Below are positions 1 to 7,208 of a stretch of 20,890 nucleotides of DNA, piece by piece. Both the position numbers and the translations under genes were made by a program. Each line of letters begins with the position of its first letter. Within the stretch, counting starts at the first letter, position 1. The notes beneath the pieces were generated by a model. It searched no databases, had not been told where the DNA came from, and was given only the letters and a program-made list of their open reading frames with translations. The stretch is from an uncultured Lachnospiraceae bacterium (lineage in GTDB: Bacteria; Bacillota; Clostridia; Lachnospirales; Lachnospiraceae). The stretch lies in NCBI GenBank assembly GCA_910586095.1, contig CAJUHQ010000064.1:1-20890 (forward strand), in the 5' to 3' direction.

Positions 1-55
1 TTTCACGCACATGAATAGAGAACCCGCGAACGCGGGTAGATGGGAGTTAGTGTGA
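1..55. repeat. 55-bp direct repeat, copy 1
   Basis: Identical to bases 222-276, 221 bp downstream. Each copy contains a GC-rich self-complementary stretch (ACCCGCGAACGCGGGT at 22-37 in this copy) and the GGGAG Shine-Dalgarno that serves the downstream gene in copy 2. The copy begins at the window edge, so the repeat or an array of such units may continue upstream. The identity is seen directly; the origin (duplicated leader, tandem array or insertion between duplicated ends) is inference. Confidence 0.9.
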
Positions 56-131
56 GAAGAGTTTCTAACTGCCTGTGGCAGTTTCTGCTCACAGCAAAGG
101 CTGTTTCGCAGAGAAACTCTAAGTCTCACAC
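50..131. repeat. Structured three-way-junction repeat, copy 1
   Basis: The core, 58-120, closes with AGAGTTTCT (58-66) pairing AGAAACTCT (112-120). Inside are hairpin A (AACTGCC-TGT-GGCAGTT, 67-83) and hairpin B (CTGC..ACAGC-AAAG-GCTGT..GCAG, 85-111). Outside the core, GTGTGAGA (50-57) pairs TCTCACAC (124-131) across an AAG bulge. Copy 2 at 139-201 has the same length and folding plan, with sequence changes that preserve pairing. It could be a non-coding RNA or cis-acting leader, or a non-autonomous mobile repeat. No known family was recognised. Confidence 0.75.
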
Positions 132-132
132 C

Positions 133-227
133 GTGAAAAGTACTTCTAACTGCCTGTGGCAGTTTCCGTTTGCAGCAAAGGCTGCTTCACGCAGAAGTAC
201 TAAGTCTGCATAGCAGACTTTTTTCAC
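133..227. repeat. Structured three-way-junction repeat, copy 2
   Basis: The core, 139-201, closes with AGTACTTCT (139-147) pairing AGAAGTACT (193-201). Hairpin A (148-164) is identical to copy 1. Hairpin B has GCAGC-AAAG-GCTGC (172-185) extended by CGT (167-169)/ACG (189-191). Relative to copy 1, three outer-arm pairs and three hairpin-B pairs change on both sides, while the loops TGT and AAAG are unchanged. GTGAAA (133-138) can also pair TTTCAC (222-227), enclosing the hairpin at 202-220 and reaching into the second 55-bp repeat. Confidence 0.75.
202..224 (+). terminator. Terminator-like hairpin upstream of the GH9-like gene
   Basis: AAGTCTGC (202-209) and GCAGACTT (213-220) form an 8-bp stem with an ATA loop, followed by a six-T run (219-224). 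This is the form of an intrinsic terminator, lying between the structured repeats and the next gene's ribosome binding site. It could end an upstream transcript or act as an attenuator. Its T run can alternatively pair with the A run near 136-139. Confidence 0.55.
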
Positions 228-276
228 GCACATGAATAGAGAACCCGCGAACGCGGGTAGATGGGAGTTAGTGTGA
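222..276. repeat. 55-bp direct repeat, copy 2
   Basis: An exact copy of bases 1-55. It supplies the leader of the next gene: hairpin ACCCGC-GAAC-GCGGGT at 243-258, Shine-Dalgarno GGGAG at 263-267, and the A of the ATG at 276. Confidence 0.9.
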
Positions 277-1691
277 TGAAGATCAAAAGCACGAAGGCTT
301 TTTTGGTGTGTCTGTTGTGCTTTGCCCTTTTGGCAGCAGTTCATGCTAGTGTGGCATCGTCTGCGGGAGAAGGGGGTATAGCAAGAGAAAGTGGGGATGT
401 ACAACCACCCATTTTTGGAACAAATGAACAGGAACTAGAAGCTGTACTTGCGGATCTAGGAATAGAAGTCCCTATAAGCAAGCCAAGTATTTATGTGAAT
501 GAGGCAGGCTATGTGTCAGATCGTGATAAGACCATTTTATTTGTGGGGGGACAGTGTGGAAATACCTTTGAGGTGGTGAGAAGCTACGATCAAGCAGTAG
601 TGTATACTGGAACGATTCCCGAATCAGATCGGGACAAATTGAGCGGAGTAGCGTTTGGCGTGGCCGATTTTAGTGTAGTTGATGAGGTAGGAACGTATTA
701 TATTCTCACAGATATTGTGGGACAGTCCTATCCTTTTACAATAGCAGAAGATACTTATGAGAATCTGTTCTTAAATTTATTGCGCAACATGTCAGATGAC
801 AATAGACAGGAAAGCGCAGTAGGAGTTTGTGATATGAGTTTTGGGATGCACGCGATTATGTGTGCAATGCAATATAATGGGTCATTATTTGAGGCAGCAT
901 ATGCGCATCTAGAAGAACAGGAGCAGGACAAACAGTTAGTGACACAGTTGCTATATATGGCCAATTGGCTGATAGCTCAGCAAGATACAGATGGAAGTCT
1001 GTACGGTGATTATGAGGCGACAGCGGCCTTTTGCGGAGTGATGGCAATGAGTCGATGCAGTTTTGGAAAGTATGAAAAGAGTGTTGATAAGGAATATCAA
1101 CAGGCACAAGAACGTGCATGGAATTGGTTGTGCAAACAGGAATGTACTACAGATATCCAAAAAAACGCAAGGTTTTATGCTGCTACGCAGCTTTTTAATT
1201 CGGACGGCAACAGTATTTACAGAAAGCTCGCTGACGAATTTTTAAAAGAACAGGGAAAGGATTTTTATGCAGATCGCTTTTTGTTTTATGGGATGATATC
1301 CTACTTAAGCTCAGAGAAGGGAGTAGACCGAGATCTGTGCACCAATATAGTTATGGATATCACAGATCGGGCACAGAATCTGTGCACAAAGGCAAAAGAA
1401 GATACCATTGCAGGAATAGGGGTGCGAACAATACCTGATGCGCTGTTAAATATGCGCTATCTTTCTTTTGCAAACTATCTGTCACCTAACAAAGAATATA
1501 CACTTATTATTGAGAATACCATACAATATATTGGAGGGTTGAATGAATACGGTGTATGTTGTATTGGCGCAGACGGCAAATGGAGAAATGCACAAGTCAC
1601 ACAGGAACGAAATCTAGAGTGGAATGGAATCATGCTTTTTGGTATGAGCGATATGTTAAATAATCTAAATGCGATCAATAATGTAAGGTAA
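276..1691 (+). CDS. Secreted GH9-like protein with cellulase-type Ig domain
   Basis: A 471-residue protein. The start at 276 is chosen because GGGAG (263-267) lies 8 nt upstream; an in-frame ATG at 261 has no such site. Residues 1-30 form a signal peptide (MKIKSTK then a hydrophobic stretch ending AVHASVASS). Residues 71-156 resemble the Ig-like domain preceding GH9 catalytic modules (VNEAGYV, then DFSVVDEVGTYYI). Residues 160-470 look all-helical, as in an (alpha/alpha)6 barrel. Near the C-terminus QERNLEWNG (443-451) resembles the GH9 NEVxxDWNA segment, so Glu444 could match the catalytic acid. The DAGD motif carrying the GH9 catalytic base is not visible, so activity may be lost or altered. 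It lies 60 bp before ddl-murF, suggesting an envelope role, but the substrate is unknown. The gap (1692-1751) has a 6-bp hairpin (TTCCAG/CTGGAA). Confidence 0.65.
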   Translation: MKIKSTKAFLVCLLCFALLAAVHASVASSAGEGGIARESGDVQPPIFGTNEQELEAVLADLGIEVPISKPSIYVNEAGYVSDRDKTILFVGGQCGNTFEVVRSYDQAVVYTGTIPESDRDKLSGVAFGVADFSVVDEVGTYYILTDIVGQSYPFTIAEDTYENLFLNLLRNMSDDNRQESAVGVCDMSFGMHAIMCAMQYNGSLFEAAYAHLEEQEQDKQLVTQLLYMANWLIAQQDTDGSLYGDYEATAAFCGVMAMSRCSFGKYEKSVDKEYQQAQERAWNWLCKQECTTDIQKNARFYAATQLFNSDGNSIYRKLADEFLKEQGKDFYADRFLFYGMISYLSSEKGVDRDLCTNIVMDITDRAQNLCTKAKEDTIAGIGVRTIPDALLNMRYLSFANYLSPNKEYTLIIENTIQYIGGLNEYGVCCIGADGKWRNAQVTQERNLEWNGIMLFGMSDMLNNLNAINNVR

Positions 1692-1751
1692 AAAAGGCGT
1701 CGAAAATAAAACTAGATTCCAGTAAGAGGCTGGAAAGAGAGGGAGAGAGGT

Positions 1752-2789
1752 ATGAAAATAGTAGTTTTGGCGGGTGGAACGAGTACAGAGCGGGATGTAT
1801 CATTAGTGACAGGCGCTATGATTTACAAGGCATTGAAAAAAAAGGGGCATGAGTTAGTGCTATTAGATGTATATCTTGGGTATGAAGAAGATGTACAGGA
1901 TATTTTTGCGTTGGATAAGGATTGGAGCGAAAATTTTGGCACAATCACAGAGATGCATCCAGATCTCAATGCAGTGAAGGCAATGCGACAGGGAAATCCA
2001 GAGTGTGCCATTGGTCCAAATGTAATACAAATTTGTATGCAAGCAGACATTGTATTTTTGGCATTGCACGGACAAAATGGTGAGGATGGAAGGATACAGG
2101 CTATGTTTGACCTGTTGGATATCCGATACACAGGAACAGGATATTTTGCGAGTGCTTTGGCGATGGATAAGGTGATTACCAAGGAATTGTTTAATAAATA
2201 TCGTATTCCCACACCAAAAGGAATCACAGTGACAAAAGAGACAATCAATATTGTGGATACATGGAGTATCTTCCCGTGTATTGTAAAAGTAAACTGTGGT
2301 GGTTCCAGTGTAGGAGTATACAAAGTAGACAATAGAGAGGCGCTTCAAGAGGCGCTAAAAAATGCGTTTGCGCTCGATAATAGGATTATTGTAGAACAGT
2401 ACATAGATGGAAGAGAATTTTCTGTAGGAGTCATGGACGGAAAGGCACTTCCGTTGATAGAAATTGCGCCCAAGGTAGGATTTTATGACTACAAAAACAA
2501 ATATCAGACCGGAACAACTGTTGAGACATGTCCAGCGCAACTCGATGCCAATATCACGCGGGCAATACAATCTTGTGCGGAGACGGTATACAGGGAACTA
2601 CGGCTAAACGCTTATGCTAGAATGGATTTTCGTATGGATCGGGAACAAAATTTTTATTGTTTGGAGGCCAATACACTTCCAGGCATGACACCAACCTCCC
2701 TTCTTCCACAGGAAGCGGCGGCTGTAGGTGTGAATTTTGAGGAGCTTTGTCAACAAATTATCGATATTTCTATGAAGAAATATAAATAG
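1752..2789 (+). CDS. ddl: D-alanine--D-alanine ligase
   Basis: A 345-residue ATP-grasp enzyme that joins two D-alanines in the cytoplasm for the peptidoglycan stem peptide. Visible motifs are AGGTSTERDVS (7-17), LHGQNGEDG (105-113), the GGSSVG loop (183-188), the YDYKNKY segment of the omega loop (245-251) and EANTLPGMT (305-313), which holds metal and phosphate ligands. Length and motif order match the family. The Tyr-containing omega loop fits a D-Ala-D-Ala enzyme rather than the VanA type, which is inference from family knowledge. The ATG follows GGGAGAGAGG (1741-1750). murF starts 9 nt downstream, so the two are almost certainly cotranscribed and supply consecutive steps of precursor synthesis. 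Confidence 0.96.
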   Translation: MKIVVLAGGTSTERDVSLVTGAMIYKALKKKGHELVLLDVYLGYEEDVQDIFALDKDWSENFGTITEMHPDLNAVKAMRQGNPECAIGPNVIQICMQADIVFLALHGQNGEDGRIQAMFDLLDIRYTGTGYFASALAMDKVITKELFNKYRIPTPKGITVTKETINIVDTWSIFPCIVKVNCGGSSVGVYKVDNREALQEALKNAFALDNRIIVEQYIDGREFSVGVMDGKALPLIEIAPKVGFYDYKNKYQTGTTVETCPAQLDANITRAIQSCAETVYRELRLNAYARMDFRMDREQNFYCLEANTLPGMTPTSLLPQEAAAVGVNFEELCQQIIDISMKKYK

Positions 2790-2798
2790 GGGGCTTCC

Positions 2799-4208
2799 AT
2801 GAAGAATGTAACATTAGCCAATATTGCACAAGCTGTGAGTGGCATATTATATACACAAAATATGCCTAGTACAGTCTGTGAAAAAACAACAGAGGCATCA
2901 AAAGTAGTGATTGACTCGCGACAAATGGAACCTGGGGGTATTTTTGTGGCAACATGTGGTGCACATGTTGATGGACACAATTTTATAGATACAGTATTTG
3001 CAGCAGGAGCTTTGGGTGTGATCTGTGAGAAGGCACCCAAAGAGCCAAAAGGAGCCTATATACTTGTACAGGATAGCTTTCAGGCCCTGGAGGATTTGGC
3101 AGAATTTTATCGCAATCAATTGGAGATTAAGGTAGTTGGAATTACAGGAAGTGTGGGAAAGACCAGTACAAAAGAGTTTGTGGCAAGTGTGCTTTCTGAA
3201 CAGTACCAAGTACTTAAGACAAAGGGAAATTTCAACAATGAAATCGGTCTTCCGCTCACAGTGCTCGGGATTCGTGAAGAGTGTCAGGTGGCAGTATTGG
3301 AAATGGGCATCAGTGATTTTGGGGAAATGCATAGACTAAGCAAGGTTGCGCGGCCAGATGTCTGTCTGATTACCAATATAGGACAATGTCATCTGGAAAA
3401 TCTAGGAACACGCGACGGAATATTGCGCGCAAAAACAGAAATCTTTGATTTTATGCAAGAAAATGCAAGGGTATGCCTGAATGGGGATGATGATAAACTT
3501 GTCACTATCAAAGAAGTAAAAGGAAAGAGTCCCATATTTTTTGGCAGAGAACAAAAGAATAGTATTTGGGCCGATCAATATGAAAACAAAGGATTGGTGG
3601 GGAGCAAAGCATGGATACACAATTGTCTAGGAGAAAAAGAGGATGTATTTGAAGTGGAAATTCCTCTCCCTGGAGAACATATGCTCTACAATGCGCTTGC
3701 AGCCGTGTCTGTTGGGGTACTTTTTGGGTTGAGTACAGATCAGATACAGGCAGGAATTCGCAAAGTTGAGCCTGTGGATGGCAGAAGCCATGTGATGCAC
3801 ACTGAAAAATTTACCTTGATAGATGATTGCTACAATGCAAATCCAATTTCTATGAAAGCAGCTATTGATCTGCTGGCTATGACAGAACATGGACACAATG
3901 CGCGCAGAGTGGCAGTATTAGGCGATATGTTTGAACTTGGTTTAGACACAGACGCCCTACATGCACAAGTAGGAACGTATGCCGTTCAAAAAGGATTAGA
4001 CATGGTCATTTGTATAGGAACGTTGTGTAAGCATATGTATGAAGGCGCAGTTGCTGTGGGAGATTCACACACAATGCTATACTATTTTAAAGACAAAGCA
4101 GAGTTTTTCCTTCAGGCTGATCGATTGCTTCAAAAAGAAGATATCATACTAATCAAGGCATCTCATGGCATGTGTTTTGAGGAAATTATTCAAAGGCTCG
4201 AGGCATAG
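2799..4208 (+). CDS. murF: UDP-MurNAc-tripeptide--D-alanyl-D-alanine ligase
   Basis: A 469-residue Mur ligase that adds the D-Ala-D-Ala made by the upstream gene to UDP-MurNAc-tripeptide, completing the pentapeptide precursor. It has an N-terminal UDP-binding domain (about 1-105, with VIDSRQMEPGGIFVA), the ATP P-loop GITGSVGKTS (114-123), KGNFNNEIGLP, LEMGISDFGEM, NIGQCHLENLGTRDGI and DDCYNANPISM. All are typical of MurF, and the length is normal. An AGGGGG ribosome binding site overlaps the ddl stop codon, implying tight coupling. The gene ends 20 bp from the convergent plsC, with no clear hairpin between them. Confidence 0.96.
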   Translation: MKNVTLANIAQAVSGILYTQNMPSTVCEKTTEASKVVIDSRQMEPGGIFVATCGAHVDGHNFIDTVFAAGALGVICEKAPKEPKGAYILVQDSFQALEDLAEFYRNQLEIKVVGITGSVGKTSTKEFVASVLSEQYQVLKTKGNFNNEIGLPLTVLGIREECQVAVLEMGISDFGEMHRLSKVARPDVCLITNIGQCHLENLGTRDGILRAKTEIFDFMQENARVCLNGDDDKLVTIKEVKGKSPIFFGREQKNSIWADQYENKGLVGSKAWIHNCLGEKEDVFEVEIPLPGEHMLYNALAAVSVGVLFGLSTDQIQAGIRKVEPVDGRSHVMHTEKFTLIDDCYNANPISMKAAIDLLAMTEHGHNARRVAVLGDMFELGLDTDALHAQVGTYAVQKGLDMVICIGTLCKHMYEGAVAVGDSHTMLYYFKDKAEFFLQADRLLQKEDIILIKASHGMCFEEIIQRLEA

Positions 4209-4228
4209 ACACCAAACAGTTAGAGTAA

Positions 4229-4963
4229 TCAGATTTTTTCTTTGTTTGTCTCATAGGTGTTTAAGATAATATCATGAACGTATGTTCCTAATTGCTTTTG
4301 TTGTTCCTTTGGAAGCTCCTTGATATAAATAGGCTTGCCATACTCTATAATTACGTGTGCTTTTTTGATTCTGGGAAATTGATTCTCAAAGAGAGCAGCG
4401 CTGTTGTTGATTGTCATAGGAAGAATCGGGCAGTTTGCCTTTGCGGCAATCTTAAAGCTTCCCTCATGAAAAGCAAGGAGAGTGCCTTCCTCCTTATTTC
4501 GCGTTCCCTCTGGGAAGATGCAGATTGATTTCCCATTTTTCATCATATCAATTGCAGTGAGGATGGTTTTCATACCTGCCTTGACATTTTTTCGGTCGAG
4601 AAATAAACAGTGTAGATTGCGCATCCATACATTGAGCAGTGGAACTTTCTCCATTTCTTTTTTGGCAATATATCCTGTGGGACGCGGTACTTTGACATAG
4701 GTTAGCACAATATCAAAAAAACTTCTATGGTTTGCGACATAGAGTACAGGTGTGTCTGTTGGGATATTTTCTTCACCAATATATTCCACGTGAGCACCTG
4801 CTAGAAAGCGAACACAGCGAAATGCCCAATTGACGATCGCTAGGCTTGATCGGCTCTTTAGGTCAGGATTCCATTTGCCAATGATCCACTCGATGAGCAT
4901 GATTGGCATACTAAAGATCAGAAAAAGGATTACAAAACCGCCTACAAGAATCAGTCTAATCAT
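4229..4963 (-). CDS. plsC: 1-acyl-sn-glycerol-3-phosphate acyltransferase
   Basis: A 244-residue membrane-associated acyltransferase that converts lysophosphatidic acid to phosphatidic acid in phospholipid synthesis. The N-terminus is a hydrophobic anchor (about 1-30). The acyltransferase motifs are in order: NHRSFFD with His79 and Asp84 of the H-x4-D site, a basic stretch with LFLDRKN (120-126), FPEGTR (150-155), and PILPMTINNS (179-188). A weak AAAGG lies 14 nt before the ATG. The gene is convergent with murF and divergent from the lipoprotein at 5303. Specificity is inferred from family resemblance, and a related acyl acceptor cannot be excluded. Confidence 0.93.
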   Translation of the reverse strand: MIRLILVGGFVILFLIFSMPIMLIEWIIGKWNPDLKSRSSLAIVNWAFRCVRFLAGAHVEYIGEENIPTDTPVLYVANHRSFFDIVLTYVKVPRPTGYIAKKEMEKVPLLNVWMRNLHCLFLDRKNVKAGMKTILTAIDMMKNGKSICIFPEGTRNKEEGTLLAFHEGSFKIAAKANCPILPMTINNSAALFENQFPRIKKAHVIIEYGKPIYIKELPKEQQKQLGTYVHDIILNTYETNKEKI

Positions 4964-5063
4964 GTAAAAATACCATACCTTTCCGCGAACATGTCATTGT
5001 ATTTGCAACAGTTTGACTTTTTATGCTAAATGGTTTCTTGCATTTTCTTTTGTTGCTATTACT

Positions 5064-5092
5064 ATCTTATACATTTTTATCCAATAAATCAA
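5064..5092 (-). promoter_or_regulatory. Possible plsC promoter
   Basis: On the minus strand, TTGATT (5087-5092) and TAAGAT (5064-5069) are separated by 17 bp, about 100 nt before the plsC start. Each box has two mismatches to consensus, so this is a weak prediction. Confidence 0.3.
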
Positions 5093-5258
5093 CCAAAAAA
5101 ACTGAAACTATAGCGTATTAATCATGTGAAGTAAACCTAAGCTTCTTGTGACAAACCATAACGCGATTGCTACTAGCAAAACTAGATAAAAAACGATGGA
5201 ATAAATACCCCAAAGTCTGCATAGCATAGTATGGAAAATGTATAAAATATTTCTATTT

Positions 5259-5282
5259 ATCCTCAAGAGTAAAATTGAGGAT
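5259..5282. promoter_or_regulatory. Dyad in the leader of the PrcB-like lipoprotein gene
   Basis: ATCCTCAA (5259-5266) and TTGAGGAT (5275-5282) form a perfect 8-bp inverted repeat with an 8-nt spacer. It lies just downstream of a possible -10 (TATAAA, 5241-5246) and 8 bp before the GGAGGG ribosome binding site. It may be an operator or a 5'-UTR hairpin. Confidence 0.5.
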
Positions 5283-5302
5283 CATAGGATGGAGGGACAG
5301 AA

Positions 5303-5725
5303 ATGGCAGTATGTAAAAAGATATTGATATTGACAATGTCCGCTGTTTTCCTGTGTGCGGTATTACTGGGCTGTTCTACAGAGCAAGAGGCAAAGGATCG
5401 ACTAAGAGACTTAGATTTTACGGTGGTTGGTCAGGACCAACAGCCAGAGACACTCAAGGAAATTATAGGGGAGAAGTCTGCAAATGCTTTCCAGATTAGT
5501 TATACCATAGGAGAGGATTTGTATATAGCAGTTGGATATGGGCAGCAGCCAAGCGGAGGATATAGTATTTGCGTAAATGAATTTTATGAAACAGAGGATG
5601 CTCTACATATAGATACAACGCTCATTGGGCCTGGCAAGGCTGAAAATGTTACAAACACACCAACTACCCCTTACATAGTTATCAAAACAAAAAACATTGA
5701 GGACAAGAGAATAGAGTTCCAATGA
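5303..5725 (+). CDS. Small lipoprotein with PrcB_C-like domain
   Basis: A 140-residue protein with a type II signal peptide: MAVCKK, a hydrophobic stretch, then lipobox LLGC with Cys24 as the predicted lipidated residue. Residues about 55-135 resemble the PrcB C-terminal domain, with a pattern like YIAVGYGQQPSGGYSI, an alternating beta segment, then TTPYIVIKTK. The domain is named after the PrcB subunit of the Treponema dentilisin protease complex; its role in Firmicute lipoproteins is not known to me. The start follows GGAGGG (5290-5296 region). pyrC begins 35 nt downstream, so the two are probably cotranscribed, though no functional link is obvious. Confidence 0.75.
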   Translation: MAVCKKILILTMSAVFLCAVLLGCSTEQEAKDRLRDLDFTVVGQDQQPETLKEIIGEKSANAFQISYTIGEDLYIAVGYGQQPSGGYSICVNEFYETEDALHIDTTLIGPGKAENVTNTPTTPYIVIKTKNIEDKRIEFQ

Positions 5726-5760
5726 CATACAAGTAGTAAGAAGAGAAAGGAAATTAGCAT

Positions 5761-7053
5761 ATGATATGGATAAAGAACGGTTTTGTAGTAGATCCAGCCA
5801 ATAGGATAGAAGAGCAAAAAGATGTTCTAATCAAGGATGGAAAGATTTTGGAAGTGACAGACAATGGTGATAAGATTCGCCAGCTAGTAGATAACACATG
5901 TGAAGTAATAGACGCATCTGGCTGTATTGTGGCACCAGGTTTAGTAGATGTGCATGTCCATTTTCGCGATCCAGGTTTTACGTACAAGGAAGATATCGAA
6001 ACAGGGGCTAAGGCAGCAGCAAGAGGGGGATTTACAAGTGTTGTGTTGATGGCCAACACCAAGCCGCCTGTTGACAATGAACAGACAATAGCCTATATAG
6101 TAGAGAAGGCGAAAAAAACAGCACTCCATATATACACTTGTGCGGCTGTGACCAAGGGATTAGCAGGGAAGGAACTGACAGATATGGCTGCCCTTCTGGA
6201 AAAGGGGGCAGTCGGCTTTACAGATGACGGCATACCACTGCTAGATGCTAGCATGATACAACAAGCGATGGAAAGGACTGCCAAGTTAAAGGTTCCTATC
6301 AGCTTACATGAAGAAGACCCTACACTGATTGGAAATAATGGTATTCATCGGGGCAAAGCATCAGAATATTATAAGATAGAAGGATCGCCCCGCGAGGCAG
6401 AGATTTCAATGATAAAAAGAGATCTAGAAATCGCACTTCAAACGGGAGCGATCGTAAATATTCAACATATTAGCACCAAGGAAGGAGTAGCGCTTGTACG
6501 TGATGCCAAAAGAAGAGCTGTTGCGATGGGGATGGAGAATTGTATTCATGCAGAAGCGACACCACACCATTTTAGTTTGACACAGGATGCAGCAATCACG
6601 TATGGAACCCTTGCCAAGATGAATCCGCCACTTCGGGAAGAGGCGGACAGGCTTGCGATTATAGAAGGCTTAAAGGATGGCACAATTGATATTATTGCCA
6701 CAGACCACGCGCCTCACAGCAAGCAAGAGAAAGAAAAACCCCTTACAGAAGCGCCGAGCGGCATTATAGGATTAGAGACAGCGCTACCACTTGCGCTTAC
6801 CAATCTAGTTAGTACAGGACAGTTGACAGTAAGTGAACTCATCCGCCTTATGAGTTTGAATCCAGCAAAATTATATGGATTGCCGGCCGGAACGTTGTCT
6901 GTCGGTGCACCAGCGGACGTGGTTATATTTGATCCGACTACCATACAAAAGATGGAAAATTTTGTGTCAAAATCAAGCAATACACCCTTTACAGGTCAAG
7001 AATTAAGAGGAATCGTAAAATATACAATGACATCATGTCAAGGTATTTTGTAA
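5761..7053 (+). CDS. pyrC: Dihydroorotase (type I)
   Basis: A 430-residue amidohydrolase that cyclises carbamoyl-aspartate to dihydroorotate in pyrimidine synthesis. Metal ligands follow the type I pattern: His65 and His67 in DVHVHFRDPG (63-72), Asp155 in GFTDDG, His183, His236 in NIQHIS, and the catalytic Asp315 in ATDHAPHS (313-320). The substrate-binding Arg69 and NxK region (NTKPP) are present. The length is typical, and an AAGGAA ribosome binding site lies about 9 nt upstream. No other pyr gene is nearby, so pyrC is isolated here. It faces the AraC gene, with an inverted-repeat element between them. Confidence 0.95.
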   Translation: MIWIKNGFVVDPANRIEEQKDVLIKDGKILEVTDNGDKIRQLVDNTCEVIDASGCIVAPGLVDVHVHFRDPGFTYKEDIETGAKAAARGGFTSVVLMANTKPPVDNEQTIAYIVEKAKKTALHIYTCAAVTKGLAGKELTDMAALLEKGAVGFTDDGIPLLDASMIQQAMERTAKLKVPISLHEEDPTLIGNNGIHRGKASEYYKIEGSPREAEISMIKRDLEIALQTGAIVNIQHISTKEGVALVRDAKRRAVAMGMENCIHAEATPHHFSLTQDAAITYGTLAKMNPPLREEADRLAIIEGLKDGTIDIIATDHAPHSKQEKEKPLTEAPSGIIGLETALPLALTNLVSTGQLTVSELIRLMSLNPAKLYGLPAGTLSVGAPADVVIFDPTTIQKMENFVSKSSNTPFTGQELRGIVKYTMTSCQGIL

Positions 7054-7080
7054 ATTTATGACATTTGCCCATAGAATCAC

Positions 7081-7185
7081 AAAGGGGCAGTTGCAAAATG
7101 ACGTATACACACGCTATATGGTATAGATATCTAAGATCTTTTAGCCATATAGCGTGGAATTGCCGAGTTTTGCAACTGTCCCTTT
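7081..7185. repeat. 105-bp inverted-repeat element (MITE-like or bidirectional terminator)
   Basis: The outer arms AAAGGGGCAGTTGCAAAA (7081-7098) and TTTTGCAACTGTCCCTTT (7168-7185) pair over 18 bp with one G-U. The inner arms CACGCTATATGG (7110-7121) and CCATATAGCGTG (7145-7156) pair perfectly over 12 bp. Between the arms lie asymmetric internal segments, and the central loop contains AAGATCTT. It sits between the convergent pyrC and AraC genes. Such long terminal inverted repeats without a gene suit a miniature mobile element. It could also end transcription from both sides, although T runs are short. Confidence 0.7.
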
Positions 7186-7208
7186 TATGTACGCAATCCA
7201 ACATCTAC

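Larger units (their letters stand above)
4964..5302. other. Divergent intergenic region, plsC / lipoprotein
   Basis: A 339-bp AT-rich gap between divergent genes. It should hold promoters in both directions. Candidates are a minus-strand pair TTGATT-17-TAAGAT (5064-5092) for plsC and a TATAAA box (5241-5246) for the lipoprotein gene, which has no convincing -35. A dyad at 5259-5282 is listed separately. No RNA gene or small coding frame with a ribosome binding site was seen. Confidence 0.5.

Noticed and set aside
1..276. Possible CRISPR array
   Set aside because: Only two exact 55-bp repeats, 221 bp apart, with internally repeated structured sequence rather than unique spacers, and no cas genes.
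126..404. A 92-codon open frame on the minus strand across the repeat block and the start of the GH9-like gene
   Set aside because: It runs antisense through the structured repeats and the signal-peptide region, with no ribosome binding site. Frames of this kind are often mis-called over such repeats.
1823..2348. Two long minus-strand open frames opposite ddl (161 and 169 codons)
   Set aside because: They lie wholly within a well-conserved gene, lack ribosome binding sites and encode no recognisable domain.
5213..5226. AAGTCTGCATAGCA, identical to 202-215 in the first hairpin
   Set aside because: A 14-nt match is expected about once by chance in a window of this size, and the other half of the hairpin is absent.
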